Assembly (NCBI GenBank): GCA_016789145.1
Contig: JAEUQI010000022.1
Coordinates: forward strand, 1 to 41,450
From: Blastocatellia bacterium
GTDB taxonomy: Bacteria; Acidobacteriota; Blastocatellia; Pyrinomonadales; Pyrinomonadaceae
Direction: 5' to 3'
DNA length: 41,450 nt
Made by a program: the position numbers and the translations under genes. This document shows, in pieces, positions 23,371-32,362 of the stretch; the first letter of the stretch is position 1, and each line of letters opens with the position of its first letter. Below the pieces are notes generated by a model that worked only from the letters and a program-made list of their open reading frames with translations, was not told the origin of the DNA and made no database searches.

Positions 23371-24903
23371 CTAGGCTGCCGCCGTTGCGGCTGTTTCCCA
23401 ACGCGTTGCTTTGAAATCCTCGACGGCTTCCTTCATCTCAGCCTTGAGTGCGTCGTCGATGCTCTTTTTCTCGCGAAGCGTGTTCAGGATGCCCGGATTG
23501 GCTTCTTCCATGAACGTCGTCAATTCTTCCTCAAAACGCTTGAGGTCGGTGACTTCGACATCGTCTGCGAGGCCGTTCGAGACGGTCCAGATAATGAGGA
23601 CCTGTTCGAGCACGTCCATCGGCACGTACTGCGGCTGCTTGAGAATTTCGGTCAAGCGTTTGCCGCGTTCGAGCTGGTCTTGCGTCGATTTATCGAGGTC
23701 CGAACCGAACTGTGCGAACGCCGCAAGCTCACGGAACTGTGCGAGATCGATACGCAGCGTACCTGCGACCTGCTTCATCGCCTTGATCTGAGCCGAGCCG
23801 CCCACACGGGAAACCGAGTTTCCTACGTTGATAGCGGGACGCACGCCCGAGTTGAACAGATCGGACTCGAGGAAGATCTGGCCGTCGGTGATCGAGATCA
23901 CGTTGGTCGGAATGTATGCCGAAATGTCGCCAGCCTGAGTTTCGATAATAGGCAGCGAAGTGAGCGAACCGCCGCCACGGGCGTCCGACATCTTAGCGGC
24001 ACGCTCGAGCAGGCGTGAGTGTAAGTAGAACACGTCGCCGGGATATGCTTCGCGGCCCGGAGGACGGCGAAGGAGAAGCGAAATTTCGCGGTACGCAGCG
24101 GCTTGCTTCGAAAGATCGTCGTAGATCGTCAAAGCGTGGCGGCCGTTGTCGCGGAAATATTCGCCCATCGCACAACCCGAATACGGAGCCAGGAACTGCA
24201 TAGCAGCAGGATCGGACGCCGAAGCGTTGACGATGATCGTGTAGTCCATCGCACCGAATTCTTCGAGCTTTTGGCGAACCTGAGCTACGGTCGATGCCTT
24301 CTGACCGATAGCGACATAGACGCAGATCACGTCTTTGCCTTTCTGGTTGATGATCGTGTCGATCGCGACAGCAGTTTTGCCTGTCTGACGGTCGCCGATG
24401 ATCAGCTCACGCTGGCCGCGGCCGATCGGAACCATCGAGTCGATAGCCTTAAGACCGGTCTGAAGCGGCTCTTTAACCGGCTGACGATCAATAATTCCCG
24501 GAGCGATCGATTCGACCGGATAATAGGTCTCAGTGATGATCTCGCCTTTGTCGTCGATCGGATTTCCGAGAGCGTCAACCACGCGGCCGATCATCGCATC
24601 GCCGACAGGCACGCTCATGATGCGCTTGGTACGTTTTGCTTCGTCGCCTTCTTTGATCTTCTGAAAATCGCCGAACAACACGGCTCCGACCTTGTCTTCC
24701 TCCAGGTTGAGGGCGAGACCGCGAACGCCGTACGGAAATTCGAGTAGCTCGCCAGCCATGACCTTTTCGAGGCCATAGATCTCAGCGATACCGTCGCCGA
24801 CCTTAATGACCGTGCCGACCTCGGCAACCGTCATCGAAGCGTCAAAATTTTCGATCTGTGCACGAATGATCTCGTTGATCTCGTTTGCTTTAATGCTTTC
24901 CAT
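23371..24903 (-). CDS. atpA: F1 ATP synthase alpha subunit
   Basis: A 510-residue protein of normal length. The P-loop GDRQTGKT is at 170-177; the N-terminal crown (about 25-95), the nucleotide domain with [24 protein letters not shown] and [30 protein letters not shown], and the C-terminal helical domain are all intact. [17 protein letters not shown] carries the arginine finger that completes the catalytic site. It is preceded by a 90-base AT-rich spacer with hairpins after atpH and followed by the toxin-antitoxin pair, not directly by atpG. Confidence 0.98.
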   Translation of the reverse strand: MESIKANEINEIIRAQIENFDASMTVAEVGTVIKVGDGIAEIYGLEKVMAGELLEFPYGVRGLALNLEEDKVGAVLFGDFQKIKEGDEAKRTKRIMSVPVGDAMIGRVVDALGNPIDDKGEIITETYYPVESIAPGIIDRQPVKEPLQTGLKAIDSMVPIGRGQRELIIGDRQTGKTAVAIDTIINQKGKDVICVYVAIGQKASTVAQVRQKLEEFGAMDYTIIVNASASDPAAMQFLAPYSGCAMGEYFRDNGRHALTIYDDLSKQAAAYREISLLLRRPPGREAYPGDVFYLHSRLLERAAKMSDARGGGSLTSLPIIETQAGDISAYIPTNVISITDGQIFLESDLFNSGVRPAINVGNSVSRVGGSAQIKAMKQVAGTLRIDLAQFRELAAFAQFGSDLDKSTQDQLERGKRLTEILKQPQYVPMDVLEQVLIIWTVSNGLADDVEVTDLKRFEEELTTFMEEANPGILNTLREKKSIDDALKAEMKEAVEDFKATRWETAATAAA

Positions 24904-24904
24904 A

Positions 24905-24990
24905 GATTGTTAATTGTAAATTGGTTGATTGTTAATTGGTGATCGAAGACTTTCCTACTACCAATTGACAATTTCCCAATTAATAATTGG
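24905..24990 (-). repeat. AT-rich hairpin and repeat cluster between atpH and atpA
   Basis: GATTGTTAATTG occurs at 24905-24916 and 24927-24938, 22 bases apart. ATTGTTAATTGGT (24928-24940) pairs with ACCAATTGACAAT (24960-24972) with one mismatch (G-U in RNA). CCAATTA-A-TAATTGG (24976-24990) is a separate 15-base palindrome directly after the atpH stop. The atpA gene therefore has a structured leader inside the operon. Confidence 0.65.
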
Positions 24991-24993
24991 CAA

Positions 24994-25536
24994 TTATCCG
25001 TTTACCAACTGTTCCTTAAGATTATCCAACTTGGTTCTTACCGAACCGTCGTAAACTGTTGAGCCGACGCGTGTTATGACGCCGCCAATGATCGATTCGT
25101 CGACCTTGAACTCGAGACTGATACTCTTGCCGGTCTTCTTTTCAAGCTCCGCTTTGAACTCAGCACGTTCGCTGTCGCCGATCGGCGAAGCCGAAATGAC
25201 CTCAGCCTTAACGACGCCGCCGCGTTCGTCGAGTATCGAGCGAAATCGCGTGGCGACCTCGGTGATCTCGCTCAAGCGGCCATTTTGCAGCAAGATGCGG
25301 GCGAAATTCGCCGTCGTTTTCGAAGGCTTTGCCTTTTCGAGGATGGCTTCTAAGACCTTTTCTTTGTTGGCGTGCGAGATCGCAGGATTTGCGAACATCG
25401 TCGTTAGAGTCGCATTCTCCGTGAACATCGAGTTGAAAGCAGACAGTTCGTTCGCAACGAGTTCCGTCTCACCCTTTTCAATTACAATGTCTGCTAGTGC
25501 TCCGCCGTAGCGTCGGGCTATTGTTTCTACGCTCAT
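24994..25536 (-). CDS. atpH: F1 ATP synthase delta subunit
   Basis: A 180-residue protein. IARRYGGALADIVIEKG is the family N-terminal helix, followed by the six-helix bundle (LLQNGRLSEITEVATRFRSILDE) and the C-terminal VDESIIGGVITRVGSTVYDGSVRTKLDNLKEQL segment, the family signature. It connects the top of F1 to the b/b' stalk. It lies two bases after atpF and is followed by the hairpin-rich spacer ahead of atpA. Confidence 0.96.
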   Translation of the reverse strand: MSVETIARRYGGALADIVIEKGETELVANELSAFNSMFTENATLTTMFANPAISHANKEKVLEAILEKAKPSKTTANFARILLQNGRLSEITEVATRFRSILDERGGVVKAEVISASPIGDSERAEFKAELEKKTGKSISLEFKVDESIIGGVITRVGSTVYDGSVRTKLDNLKEQLVNG

Positions 25537-25538
25537 GG

Positions 25539-26111
25539 TTAGTTAAGCCCTCCGATCTCTGCAATTCCGGCACGAACAAGCCGCGAATCTATATCTCGGT
25601 TCAATTGGGCACGAACCTTTTCTTCTGCCAGACGAACGCTTTCCTCAGCCGAGAATCGACGAAGCGCCGATCTTGACTGAGCCTCAAGCCGTGCGAGCTC
25701 CGACTCAGCCTGCGCTTTCAATCGAGCGGCTTCTGCCTTGGCCTGATCGGCGATGCGTTTCTTTTCCGCAGCGGCTTCCGCCTTGGCCTCTTCAGCGATG
25801 GCTTCCTTCTCAGTATCGAGTTGAGCGAGTTTGCCTTCGACCTCGGTGAGTTTGGCGTTTGCTTCGGCCTTTTCGGCTTCGGCTTTGATCAGTTCAGCGC
25901 GAATTGCTTCGCGTTTCGCGGCAAATGCTTCGCCAAGCGGTTTTTTCAGAACGTAGATCATAGCCGAGACAAAGATGGCGAGGTTGATAAACTTCCATGC
26001 TTCGAATCCCGGTATGTTCAGATACTGGTTATAAAATTTCATGAACGCGCTCTCGCTGCCCGAACCACCGCCGGCGAGCAAGAACGCGAAACTGGCAACA
26101 AGTGCAAACAT
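25539..26111 (-). CDS. atpF: F0 ATP synthase subunit b
   Basis: A 190-residue protein. A hydrophobic N-terminus ending in Gly/Ser (MFALVASFAFLLAGGGSGS) may be a signal-like extension as in cyanobacterial/chloroplast b subunits; a second membrane helix is FINLAIFVSAMIYVLKKPL, followed by a long Ala/Glu/Lys coiled coil (about 65-165). With b' it builds the peripheral stalk holding F1. The b'-b-delta-alpha order matches the cyanobacterial type. Gaps to neighbours are five and two bases. Confidence 0.93.
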   Translation of the reverse strand: MFALVASFAFLLAGGGSGSESAFMKFYNQYLNIPGFEAWKFINLAIFVSAMIYVLKKPLGEAFAAKREAIRAELIKAEAEKAEANAKLTEVEGKLAQLDTEKEAIAEEAKAEAAAEKKRIADQAKAEAARLKAQAESELARLEAQSRSALRRFSAEESVRLAEEKVRAQLNRDIDSRLVRAGIAEIGGLN

Positions 26112-26116
26112 ATAAA

Positions 26117-26566
26117 CTAGTGCTTCAGGATAGTAGCCGCGATGCTGTCAGCCATCTTATCAGCGTCGCGAGCGATCTCGGCCCTCGCATTTCCGGTCAA
26201 AGTCGTAATTTCTGAGCGGCCTGATTCGAGCATCTCGGCAACCTCGGCCTTAGCCTCGGCGATCTTTTTGTCGCGAGATTCGGTAGCCTTTTTCAGCTCT
26301 TTCTCGATGGTCTCGTAGCCTTTGGAACGAGCATCGAGTATCTCAGCGTTGTATTTCGATTCTTTATCGCCGGCTTCTTTCAGAATAGCTTCGGCCGCGC
26401 CGCCGTGGCCGCCTCGTGAATTTTCACGCTCTTCGAGCACCTTGTTAATAGGGCGAAACAGCGTGCGGTTCAGGACCCAGATCATCAACAGGATCAGCGC
26501 GATGTGTATGAACAACGTGCCGTCCGGGAATAGTTGGATACCTGCTGCAATTACCGTCATGGTCAT
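26117..26566 (-). CDS. F0 ATP synthase subunit b' (second b-type subunit)
   Basis: A 149-residue protein with one membrane helix near the N-terminus (LFIHIALILLMIWVLNRTLF) and a continuous charged coiled coil with ILEERE-like VLEERENSRGGHGGAA, ending SIAATILKH. PDGTLFIHI matches the start of b/b' families. It is the first gene of this atp cluster; a second ATG two codons downstream is equally possible as start. The a and c subunit genes (atpB, atpE) and beta/epsilon (atpD, atpC) are absent here and must lie elsewhere. Confidence 0.9.
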   Translation of the reverse strand: MTMTVIAAGIQLFPDGTLFIHIALILLMIWVLNRTLFRPINKVLEERENSRGGHGGAAEAILKEAGDKESKYNAEILDARSKGYETIEKELKKATESRDKKIAEAKAEVAEMLESGRSEITTLTGNARAEIARDADKMADSIAATILKH

Positions 26567-26738
26567 AACTTATTTTTCGCGAATCACGGTGATTTTCCGC
26601 GCCTTCTGCTCAAAAGATATAAGACTATCACGCGCCCTTTTTTAGGGTCAAGGACGCGCAGACGGCGCTTCGCAGTACGGCCGCGATCGATGCGTTGCCC
26701 TTGTCCGGACAACCGCTAACAGAGCTATTTCGTAACTC

Positions 26739-26767
26739 AAAAGAAAAGGCCACACTTTCGTGCGGCC
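26739..26767 (-). terminator. Intrinsic terminator after the M28 peptidase gene
   Basis: On the minus strand GGCCGCAC-GAAA-GTGTGGCC forms an 8-base stem (one G-U) with a GAAA tetraloop at 26748-26767, followed by TTTTCTTTT (26739-26747). It lies 27 bases after the stop. Confidence 0.88.
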
Positions 26768-26793
26768 CTTCTATTCCGGATAAAGAAACGGAA

Positions 26794-28611
26794 CTACTCA
26801 GCATGATCATGCCGATCACGTGAAATGGTCAGATATCGAGGGAAATCCATCGGGATCTCACTCGGGTCGATGTCGTGGCCGCAAACCTGGTTTGCGTAGC
26901 CGAGACGTCGAAACTCGGCCTCGTCGACCATCGCCATTAGGTCAAATCCGTTTCCATAAGAGGCGAATGCAAAGCCACCGGCGGCTGGCTTACGAGGAAG
27001 CTTTTCGTCAGTCATTGCCGATTGGTAGGCGAATGTCGCCATGATGACCGCCGAACGCTTCAGGTCTTCTTCGATAGTGCGGTCAGCAACGTCTTGCGTT
27101 GTGTGCCACGTTCGACCAAAGTACTCGATCGGATCTTGAATAAACTGAAAGCCCGGCAACCCGACAGCGTCGAACGCTAAATGGTCGGTTCCGCCAACCG
27201 AATTGACCGAAACGGTCGTAGCTGCGATGTCTTTGAACGGCGCGAGCCACTCTTTGAACATTGGCCGTAGCTGTTCGTTGCCCTGCATATTAATGCCGCG
27301 GATCTGGCCGGTGCCGTTGTCTAAATTGTAGTAAGCAGCAAATTTATCGTAGCCGGCTTTTTTGTTCAGCGTTCGAGGGCCGCCTGCCATCGCAGCAAAT
27401 GCCGCGGAATCAGAGCCATCGCCAAGTGTCGCCAGATTCTTGGCAACGTAGCCACGCGAACCAAGCAAACCCTGCTCTTCGCCGGTCCAGAGGCCTATCT
27501 TGATCGTGCGGCGAGGTTTGAGGCCGCTTGCCGCAATGATACGCATTGCTTCCATCGCAACCGTCACGCCCGCACCGTTGTCGGTCGAGCCGTTGCCCGA
27601 ATGCCACGAATCGAGGTGGCCGCCTACCATGACAACTTCGTCCTTGAGGTCAGTTCCGGGAATTTCAGCGATCGTGTTGTAACCTTGCGTGTCGTCTTCG
27701 TAGAACTTCGCTTCGATGTCGACTGACATTTTAACGGCGATGCCCTGTTTGATAAGACGCATGATGCGGTTGTACTGCTCGGTCTCGGCAACAAGCTGCG
27801 GAATTGTCGCAGGTGCTCCTTTCGAATACACACGCATTCCGCCGAAAGGGTTTGGCGGACCTGCCTGAGGAGCCGAAGGAACCGGGCTCGCGCCCATCAC
27901 TCGGATCGTGCCTGAATCTGTGCCAGAGCTCGGTTCGATGAGAACAGCGACACCTTCTTCAAAATAAAAACGTTGCTTGCGCGCGGCAAACGGATTGCCC
28001 TGACCGCCGCGTCCACCCGCAGCATTACCTTCGGCGGGCTTGGCGTCTTCCATTTTCTTGAGTTCGTCGTCAGAAACGCGGCTCGCGATCGGCTTGAATC
28101 CTGGTTCGACAGGGCGTTCAGGAGCAGTGAAAACGATCGCTCCTTTCAGCTTGCCCTTGTATTTTTCAAGGCCAGCTTCGTCGGTAGCGTCAACGAAAAC
28201 AACATTCGAGGTTACGATGCCGTTGGTCGATGGTGACCAAGCTTTTGGATAGGCACGGAATGCGATAAATTCATCGCCGGTCATTGCCGTAGCGGTGAAT
28301 CGCTTGAGTTCCCAACCTTTGCCGAATTCGCCCCAAGGATCGACAATGGCATTTTTCATACCCCATTTCTCGAGCTGTTCCTTCGTCCATTTGTTTGCTC
28401 GACGCTGCGAAGGTGAGTTTGTTAAACGAGCGCCGATCACGTCGCTAAGGTATTTCATCGTCGCCATTGCCTGCGAACGATTCATTCCCTCATCGCGGAT
28501 CTTGTCCACATCGGCTGGTGCAGCCTTTGTTTCGGCAAAAGAAAATGCGAAGGTCGGAAGCGAGAAACTCGCAACCAATGCCGCACTCAATACGATTCTA
28601 AATGCTTTCAT
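26794..28611 (-). CDS. Secreted M28-family zinc aminopeptidase with PA domain
   Basis: From ATG 28611 (GGAGG seven bases ahead) the protein has 605 residues. A signal peptide (MKAFRIVLSAALVASFSLPTFAF) is followed by an N-terminal region, a protease-associated insert (about 135-300, with a Gly/Pro-rich stretch GGRGGQGNPF) and the M28 catalytic domain from about 315. Zinc-site and catalytic residues are in GGHLDSWHSGNGSTDNGAG (His and Asp), LWTGEEQGLLGSRGY (Glu-Glu), YNLDNGTGQ (Asp) and GRTWHTTQD (His). It degrades peptides outside the cytoplasm. The upstream 15 codons lie in the divergent spacer and are not expected to be translated. Confidence 0.92.
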   Translation of the reverse strand: MKAFRIVLSAALVASFSLPTFAFSFAETKAAPADVDKIRDEGMNRSQAMATMKYLSDVIGARLTNSPSQRRANKWTKEQLEKWGMKNAIVDPWGEFGKGWELKRFTATAMTGDEFIAFRAYPKAWSPSTNGIVTSNVVFVDATDEAGLEKYKGKLKGAIVFTAPERPVEPGFKPIASRVSDDELKKMEDAKPAEGNAAGGRGGQGNPFAARKQRFYFEEGVAVLIEPSSGTDSGTIRVMGASPVPSAPQAGPPNPFGGMRVYSKGAPATIPQLVAETEQYNRIMRLIKQGIAVKMSVDIEAKFYEDDTQGYNTIAEIPGTDLKDEVVMVGGHLDSWHSGNGSTDNGAGVTVAMEAMRIIAASGLKPRRTIKIGLWTGEEQGLLGSRGYVAKNLATLGDGSDSAAFAAMAGGPRTLNKKAGYDKFAAYYNLDNGTGQIRGINMQGNEQLRPMFKEWLAPFKDIAATTVSVNSVGGTDHLAFDAVGLPGFQFIQDPIEYFGRTWHTTQDVADRTIEEDLKRSAVIMATFAYQSAMTDEKLPRKPAAGGFAFASYGNGFDLMAMVDEAEFRRLGYANQVCGHDIDPSEIPMDFPRYLTISRDRHDHAE

Positions 28612-28810
28612 CAATTCCTCCAAAGTTTGCGGGGCATATCCGCAGTCAAAGGCCAACTCGGTTCTGCCACGATAGAATAATCTTTCTGGCCTATACTACG
28701 CTAACAACAGCAATTTCGTTTCAGCCCGGATTTCCGATCGATACGTTGAAAAATACGGTCGATTAGCAGATAATCTCGATAACGAATTTCCCTTTGATTC
28801 TGAGCTTAAG

Positions 28811-29752
28811 ATGCGAATACTTGTTACCGGCGGTGCCGGATTTATTGGTTCACACCTATGTGAACGCCTGCTAAATGAAGGCAACGAGGTCATCTGTCTC
28901 GACAATTTTTTCACAGGTCGTAAGGCGAATGTTGCTCATCTACTAGATGATAAGTCGTTTGAGCTGGTTCGCCATGACGTGACCGAGCCGATAATGTTCG
29001 AGGTCGATCAGATCTACAATCTCGCATGTCCGGCATCGCCGGTTCATTATCAATACAATCCCGTAAAGACCGTCAAGACGAATGTAATGGGGACATTGAA
29101 CATGCTCGGGCTTGCCAAGCGTGTCAGGGCTCGCATCCTACAGGCTTCGACAAGCGAAGTCTACGGCGATCCGCATGTGCATCCGCAGACAGAGGACTAC
29201 TGGGGAAATGTTAATCCGATCGGCCTTCGCTCCTGTTATGATGAGGGCAAGCGTGTCGCGGAAACACTAATGATGGATTATCATCGACAGAGCGGCGTTG
29301 ATACGCGGATCGTTCGTATCTTCAACACCTACGGCACTAGAATGCTTGAAAACGACGGTCGCGTGGTGTCGAACTTCATCGTTCAAGCATTGCGAGGCGA
29401 GGAATTGACTATCTACGGCGACGGCTCACAAACGCGTTCGTTTTGCTATGTAAGCGATCTTGTTGAGGGTTTTATCAGACTAATGAACGCCGTTGATGGC
29501 GATGTACATTTGCCTGTAAATATGGGCAATCCGGGCGAATTCACAATGAACGAGCTCGCAGAACAGGTTGGCATGGCGACTGGCAAAGAGATCAGGATAA
29601 AGTATCTCGATCTGCCACAGGATGATCCGAAACAGCGGAAGCCGAATATCGATCGAGCACGGGCTTTGTTGAATTGGGAGCCGACAATTCCGCTGGCCGA
29701 AGGCCTTATTAAGACCGCAGAATATTTTAGAAACGAGATCGAGGTTAAATGA
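28811..29752 (+). CDS. UDP-glucuronate decarboxylase (UDP-xylose synthase)
   Basis: A 313-residue extended SDR enzyme. GGAGFIG (7-13) binds NAD+, STSEVYGDP holds the catalytic Thr/Ser, and Y143-x3-K147 in RSCYDEGKR is the active site. [23 protein letters not shown] and [22 protein letters not shown] are near-identical to the UXS family. It converts UDP-glucuronate to UDP-xylose for envelope or exopolysaccharide sugars. Its stop overlaps the next SDR gene by four bases (ATGA). It is divergent from the M28 peptidase across a 199-base spacer. Confidence 0.95.
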   Translation: MRILVTGGAGFIGSHLCERLLNEGNEVICLDNFFTGRKANVAHLLDDKSFELVRHDVTEPIMFEVDQIYNLACPASPVHYQYNPVKTVKTNVMGTLNMLGLAKRVRARILQASTSEVYGDPHVHPQTEDYWGNVNPIGLRSCYDEGKRVAETLMMDYHRQSGVDTRIVRIFNTYGTRMLENDGRVVSNFIVQALRGEELTIYGDGSQTRSFCYVSDLVEGFIRLMNAVDGDVHLPVNMGNPGEFTMNELAEQVGMATGKEIRIKYLDLPQDDPKQRKPNIDRARALLNWEPTIPLAEGLIKTAEYFRNEIEVK

Positions 29753-30744
29753 CTCCTATGAAAGTACTTATCACAGGCGGTGCCGGTTTTATCGGCAGCC
29801 ATTTGGCAGACAGTTTGCTCGCCGAAGGCCATGAAGTAACGGTCATCGATGACCTCTCGACCGGAAGATATGCGAACATTTCGCATCTTGAGGGCGATCC
29901 TAACTTTCGTCTAATAATCGATACCGTTCTCAACGCAGGCCTGATGGAGCGGCTCATTCGAGATACCGACCGTGTTTATCACATGGCAAGTGCTGTCGGC
30001 GTGCGTCTAATAATGGAGCAGCCCGTTAAGACGATCGAGACGATCTTTCACGGCACCGACGTTATACTGAAATTTTGTTCGCGCTATCGTAAGCGTGTGC
30101 TTATTCCAAGCACGTCCGAGGTTTACGGCAAGGGTGTTTCGGTCCCGTTTACCGAAGAAGACGATCTGCTGACCGGAGCGACCGACAAACACCGCTGGGC
30201 CTATGCATGTGCAAAGACACTTGACGAGTTTCTTGCTCTTGCTCATTGGAAAGAAACGCAGCTTCCTGTGGTGGTTGTTAGATTGTTCAACACCGTCGGG
30301 CCACGGCAGACAGGACAATACGGAATGGTCGTTCCCCGATTTGTCCACTCGGCGATGAAGAACGAGACGATCGAAGTTCACGGCGACGGCACTCAATCTC
30401 GATGTTTTGGTCATGTTTCGGATGTTGTCGGTGCATTGACGAAACTACTCGAAGCACCGGAGTGCTTTGGCCAGGTCATTAACCTTGGTAACAGCGAAGA
30501 GGTCTCGATCCTGGATCTTGCGAAGCGTGCGATCGAATACTCTAATAGTACGAGCGAGATCAAATTCATTCCTTACGACCAGGTTTACGGAGATGGTTTT
30601 GAGGACATGGCTCGTCGAGTTCCAAATCTCGAAAAGGCAAAGCGGCTCGTCGGTTATCAACCAACCAGAACGCTTGATGACATCATCAAAGACGTTGCCG
30701 CAGAGTTTCGTCCGGAATCTGCCCGCAAAGAACATAATGCGTAG
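29749..30744 (+). CDS. NAD-dependent sugar-nucleotide epimerase/dehydratase
   Basis: A 331-residue extended SDR. GGAGFIG is at 10-16, STSEVYG at 121-127 and Y152-x3-K156 in AYACAKT is the catalytic pair. [14 protein letters not shown] and [14 protein letters not shown] are typical of UDP-glucose/UDP-glucuronate 4-epimerase-like enzymes; the exact substrate is not decidable. Coupled to the UDP-xylose synthase gene (ATGA overlap), so it may act on the same UDP-sugar pool. A second ATG at 29758 is a possible start. The stop overlaps the following gene by eight bases. Confidence 0.9.
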   Translation: MTPMKVLITGGAGFIGSHLADSLLAEGHEVTVIDDLSTGRYANISHLEGDPNFRLIIDTVLNAGLMERLIRDTDRVYHMASAVGVRLIMEQPVKTIETIFHGTDVILKFCSRYRKRVLIPSTSEVYGKGVSVPFTEEDDLLTGATDKHRWAYACAKTLDEFLALAHWKETQLPVVVVRLFNTVGPRQTGQYGMVVPRFVHSAMKNETIEVHGDGTQSRCFGHVSDVVGALTKLLEAPECFGQVINLGNSEEVSILDLAKRAIEYSNSTSEIKFIPYDQVYGDGFEDMARRVPNLEKAKRLVGYQPTRTLDDIIKDVAAEFRPESARKEHNA

Positions 30745-31348
30745 AATTGGGTCGATATTTTTCTGTCTTTTCGTTTTCGCCGCTGCAGCGTTTACCCAAA
30801 CCGGAGTTAAGGGTAAGGTGCGCGACCCTAAAGGTGACGGTATTGCCAAAGCTACGATAGACGCCAGACAAGACGGACAGTCAGTTCGCACGACAACCAG
30901 CGATTCAAAAGGCAATTTCTCGTTGAACCTTGCTCCGGGGCTCTACAATATTGGATTCGAGGCGAATGGCTACAGTCTCGGAGTTTTATACAAGGTCGAA
31001 GTAAAGAGCGGCAAGATGCGGGATCTAGGTGACCGTTTGATATTGTCACGGGATCGCGGCTCGCTTGTTTTGGTACGCGGGATCGTATTCGATAAGGATC
31101 AGTTCAGCATCGGCGGTGCAAAGGTCGAGCTTTATGTCGTCGCTGATGATGGTTCAGAGAAAAAGGTCACCACCGTTTTCTCAAACATCAGCGGAGACTT
31201 CGCCTTCAAGGGAATTGACGTAGTCAAAAAGGTCCGCGTTAAGGCGTCGTTCCGAGGCTTTACCGCCTCAAAAGACATAGATATCGACCAGCCGCAGGTC
31301 TATCGCACCTCGCTAATTCTTGACTACCAACGCGAAAAGACTAATTGA
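30737..31348 (+). CDS. Secreted protein with carboxypeptidase-regulatory-like domains
   Basis: The frame is open from 30467, but that part overlaps the epimerase gene; ATG 30737 begins a signal peptide ([19 protein letters not shown], cleavage near TQT). The 203-residue product has two beta-sandwich repeats: GVKGKVRDPKGDGIAKATIDARQDGQ through GLYNIGFEANGY, and LVRGIVFDKDQFSIGGAKVELY through KVRVKASFRGF. These match the CarboxypepD_reg/Cna-B-like fold found in many secreted proteins, a binding or structural module. The end overlaps a convergent gene by eight bases. Confidence 0.85.
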   Translation: MRRIGSIFFCLFVFAAAAFTQTGVKGKVRDPKGDGIAKATIDARQDGQSVRTTTSDSKGNFSLNLAPGLYNIGFEANGYSLGVLYKVEVKSGKMRDLGDRLILSRDRGSLVLVRGIVFDKDQFSIGGAKVELYVVADDGSEKKVTTVFSNISGDFAFKGIDVVKKVRVKASFRGFTASKDIDIDQPQVYRTSLILDYQREKTN

Positions 31349-31775
31349 TCGTCTCACTTATCTCTTCGGGGGGACGCGTATTCTCGAGATTAGCTTGATC
31401 AGTAACGATCAGCGGAAATTCATCTAAAACAACAGCATTTGCTATCGTCTGCACCCAGTAGGTTCCGGCGTCCGGAAAAACAACGTTCACAAAAAAACTA
31501 ACATTATCGGTAAAGCCGCCGGGAGCTAATTCGAGCATTGTCGGCTGTGACGAGACTACGAGATTGTTCTTGTCAGGCGACAAGATGCGGACCTCGGTTT
31601 GGTGGCTTCCTTGTCCTTTCCAGTGGTTGATCACTGCAAACTTGATGAGCGAAACAGGCATCTTCTCGACCATGATGTTCTGAAATATGCCCATCATCGA
31701 TATCTTGTTGCCCATTTCGATCCGCACGTCATCGCAGAGCAATGTGTAAACGAGTTTCAAATTAGGGATATCCAT
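31341..31775 (-). CDS. Conserved hypothetical protein (DUF6941-like)
   Basis: A 144-residue protein without signal peptide. LLCDDVRIEMGNKISMMGIFQNIMV is a recognisable N-terminal pattern of a conserved small protein family of unknown function (I recall it as DUF6941, which should be checked). The rest is predicted beta-rich (FVNVVFPDAGTYWVQTIANAVVL), resembling an immunoglobulin-like sandwich with an SETIN tail. It is convergent with the carboxypeptidase-regulatory-like gene and shares eight bases with it. Confidence 0.72.
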   Translation of the reverse strand: MDIPNLKLVYTLLCDDVRIEMGNKISMMGIFQNIMVEKMPVSLIKFAVINHWKGQGSHQTEVRILSPDKNNLVVSSQPTMLELAPGGFTDNVSFFVNVVFPDAGTYWVQTIANAVVLDEFPLIVTDQANLENTRPPEEISETIN

Positions 31776-31844
31776 AGTTCGTGAATTGATTCTTACTTTT
31801 CGTTAGCCACAGGTCAAGGGTATAATCCGAGAAAAGGTGGGATT

Positions 31845-32072
31845 ATGTTTACGTTCGCACTCATCGGCTTAGCGTTCGCACTTATTGGAGTTGCCGGGCT
31901 TCAGATAATGTACTTGCTTTACCTGGATCGTGTGATGCGCGATCGAAAGACGCTGATCAAGACGCTAGAACGTCAGAACAAACGGCTTAGAAAACAGCTG
32001 GAACAAGCGCGAATTCGAAACCAGATCCGCGCCGATCAACCTGATGATGAGTGGGCTGAGGTGATCGACTAG
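31845..32072 (+). CDS. Small single-pass membrane protein with coiled coil
   Basis: A 75-residue protein with an N-terminal membrane helix (FTFALIGLAFALIGVAGLQIMYLLYL) and a positively charged coiled coil (VMRDRKTLIKTLERQNKRLRKQLEQARI), ending acidic (DDEWAEVID). AGGTGGG lies five bases before the ATG. No function assigned. It is convergent with and overlaps the Smr gene by four bases. Confidence 0.75.
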   Translation: MFTFALIGLAFALIGVAGLQIMYLLYLDRVMRDRKTLIKTLERQNKRLRKQLEQARIRNQIRADQPDDEWAEVID

Positions 32073-32362
32073 TTATTAATATTCAGCTTTGCGATAGTCG
32101 CTCCCCAACTGCCGGAAAATTCCGGGGCGTTCTTGAACGACTCTACAAAATCAGTCTCCGACAGCACCTTCCTGACGATCTCGCGTTGGACGCCGACGCC
32201 TTTCCCGTGAATGATCCGTACGATCGCAAAGCCTTTCTTATGAGCCTCGGCAAGATAGACCTCGACAACATCACGTATCTCGCTCGGATGAAATGAATGG
32301 AGGTCGATCGAATCAGTGATCTCGATCTCGACCGGTTCATCTGAGAAATCGTCTACATCCAT
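32069..32362 (-). CDS. Smr-domain protein
   Basis: A 97-residue stand-alone Smr (MutS2 C-terminal) domain: SIDLHSFHPSEIRDVVEVYLAEAHKKG followed by VRIIHGKGVGVQREIVRKVL. DLHxxxxxE and HGKGxG are the family nuclease motifs. Smr domains are DNA/RNA endonucleases or, in the case of SmrB-type proteins, cleave mRNA on collided ribosomes. Its ATG overlaps the stop of the SH3-like lipoprotein gene by one base. Confidence 0.9.
   Translation of the reverse strand: MDVDDFSDEPVEIEITDSIDLHSFHPSEIRDVVEVYLAEAHKKGFAIVRIIHGKGVGVQREIVRKVLSETDFVESFKNAPEFSGSWGATIAKLNINN

Noticed and set aside
24103..24747. 214-codon open frame on the plus strand opposite atpA
   Set aside because: It is the exact antisense of a strongly conserved gene; the translation is Arg/Asp-rich with no family likeness and no ribosome binding site.
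30467..30736. Upstream extension of the carboxypeptidase-regulatory-like gene
   Set aside because: These codons lie inside the epimerase gene; the signal peptide begins at 30737.
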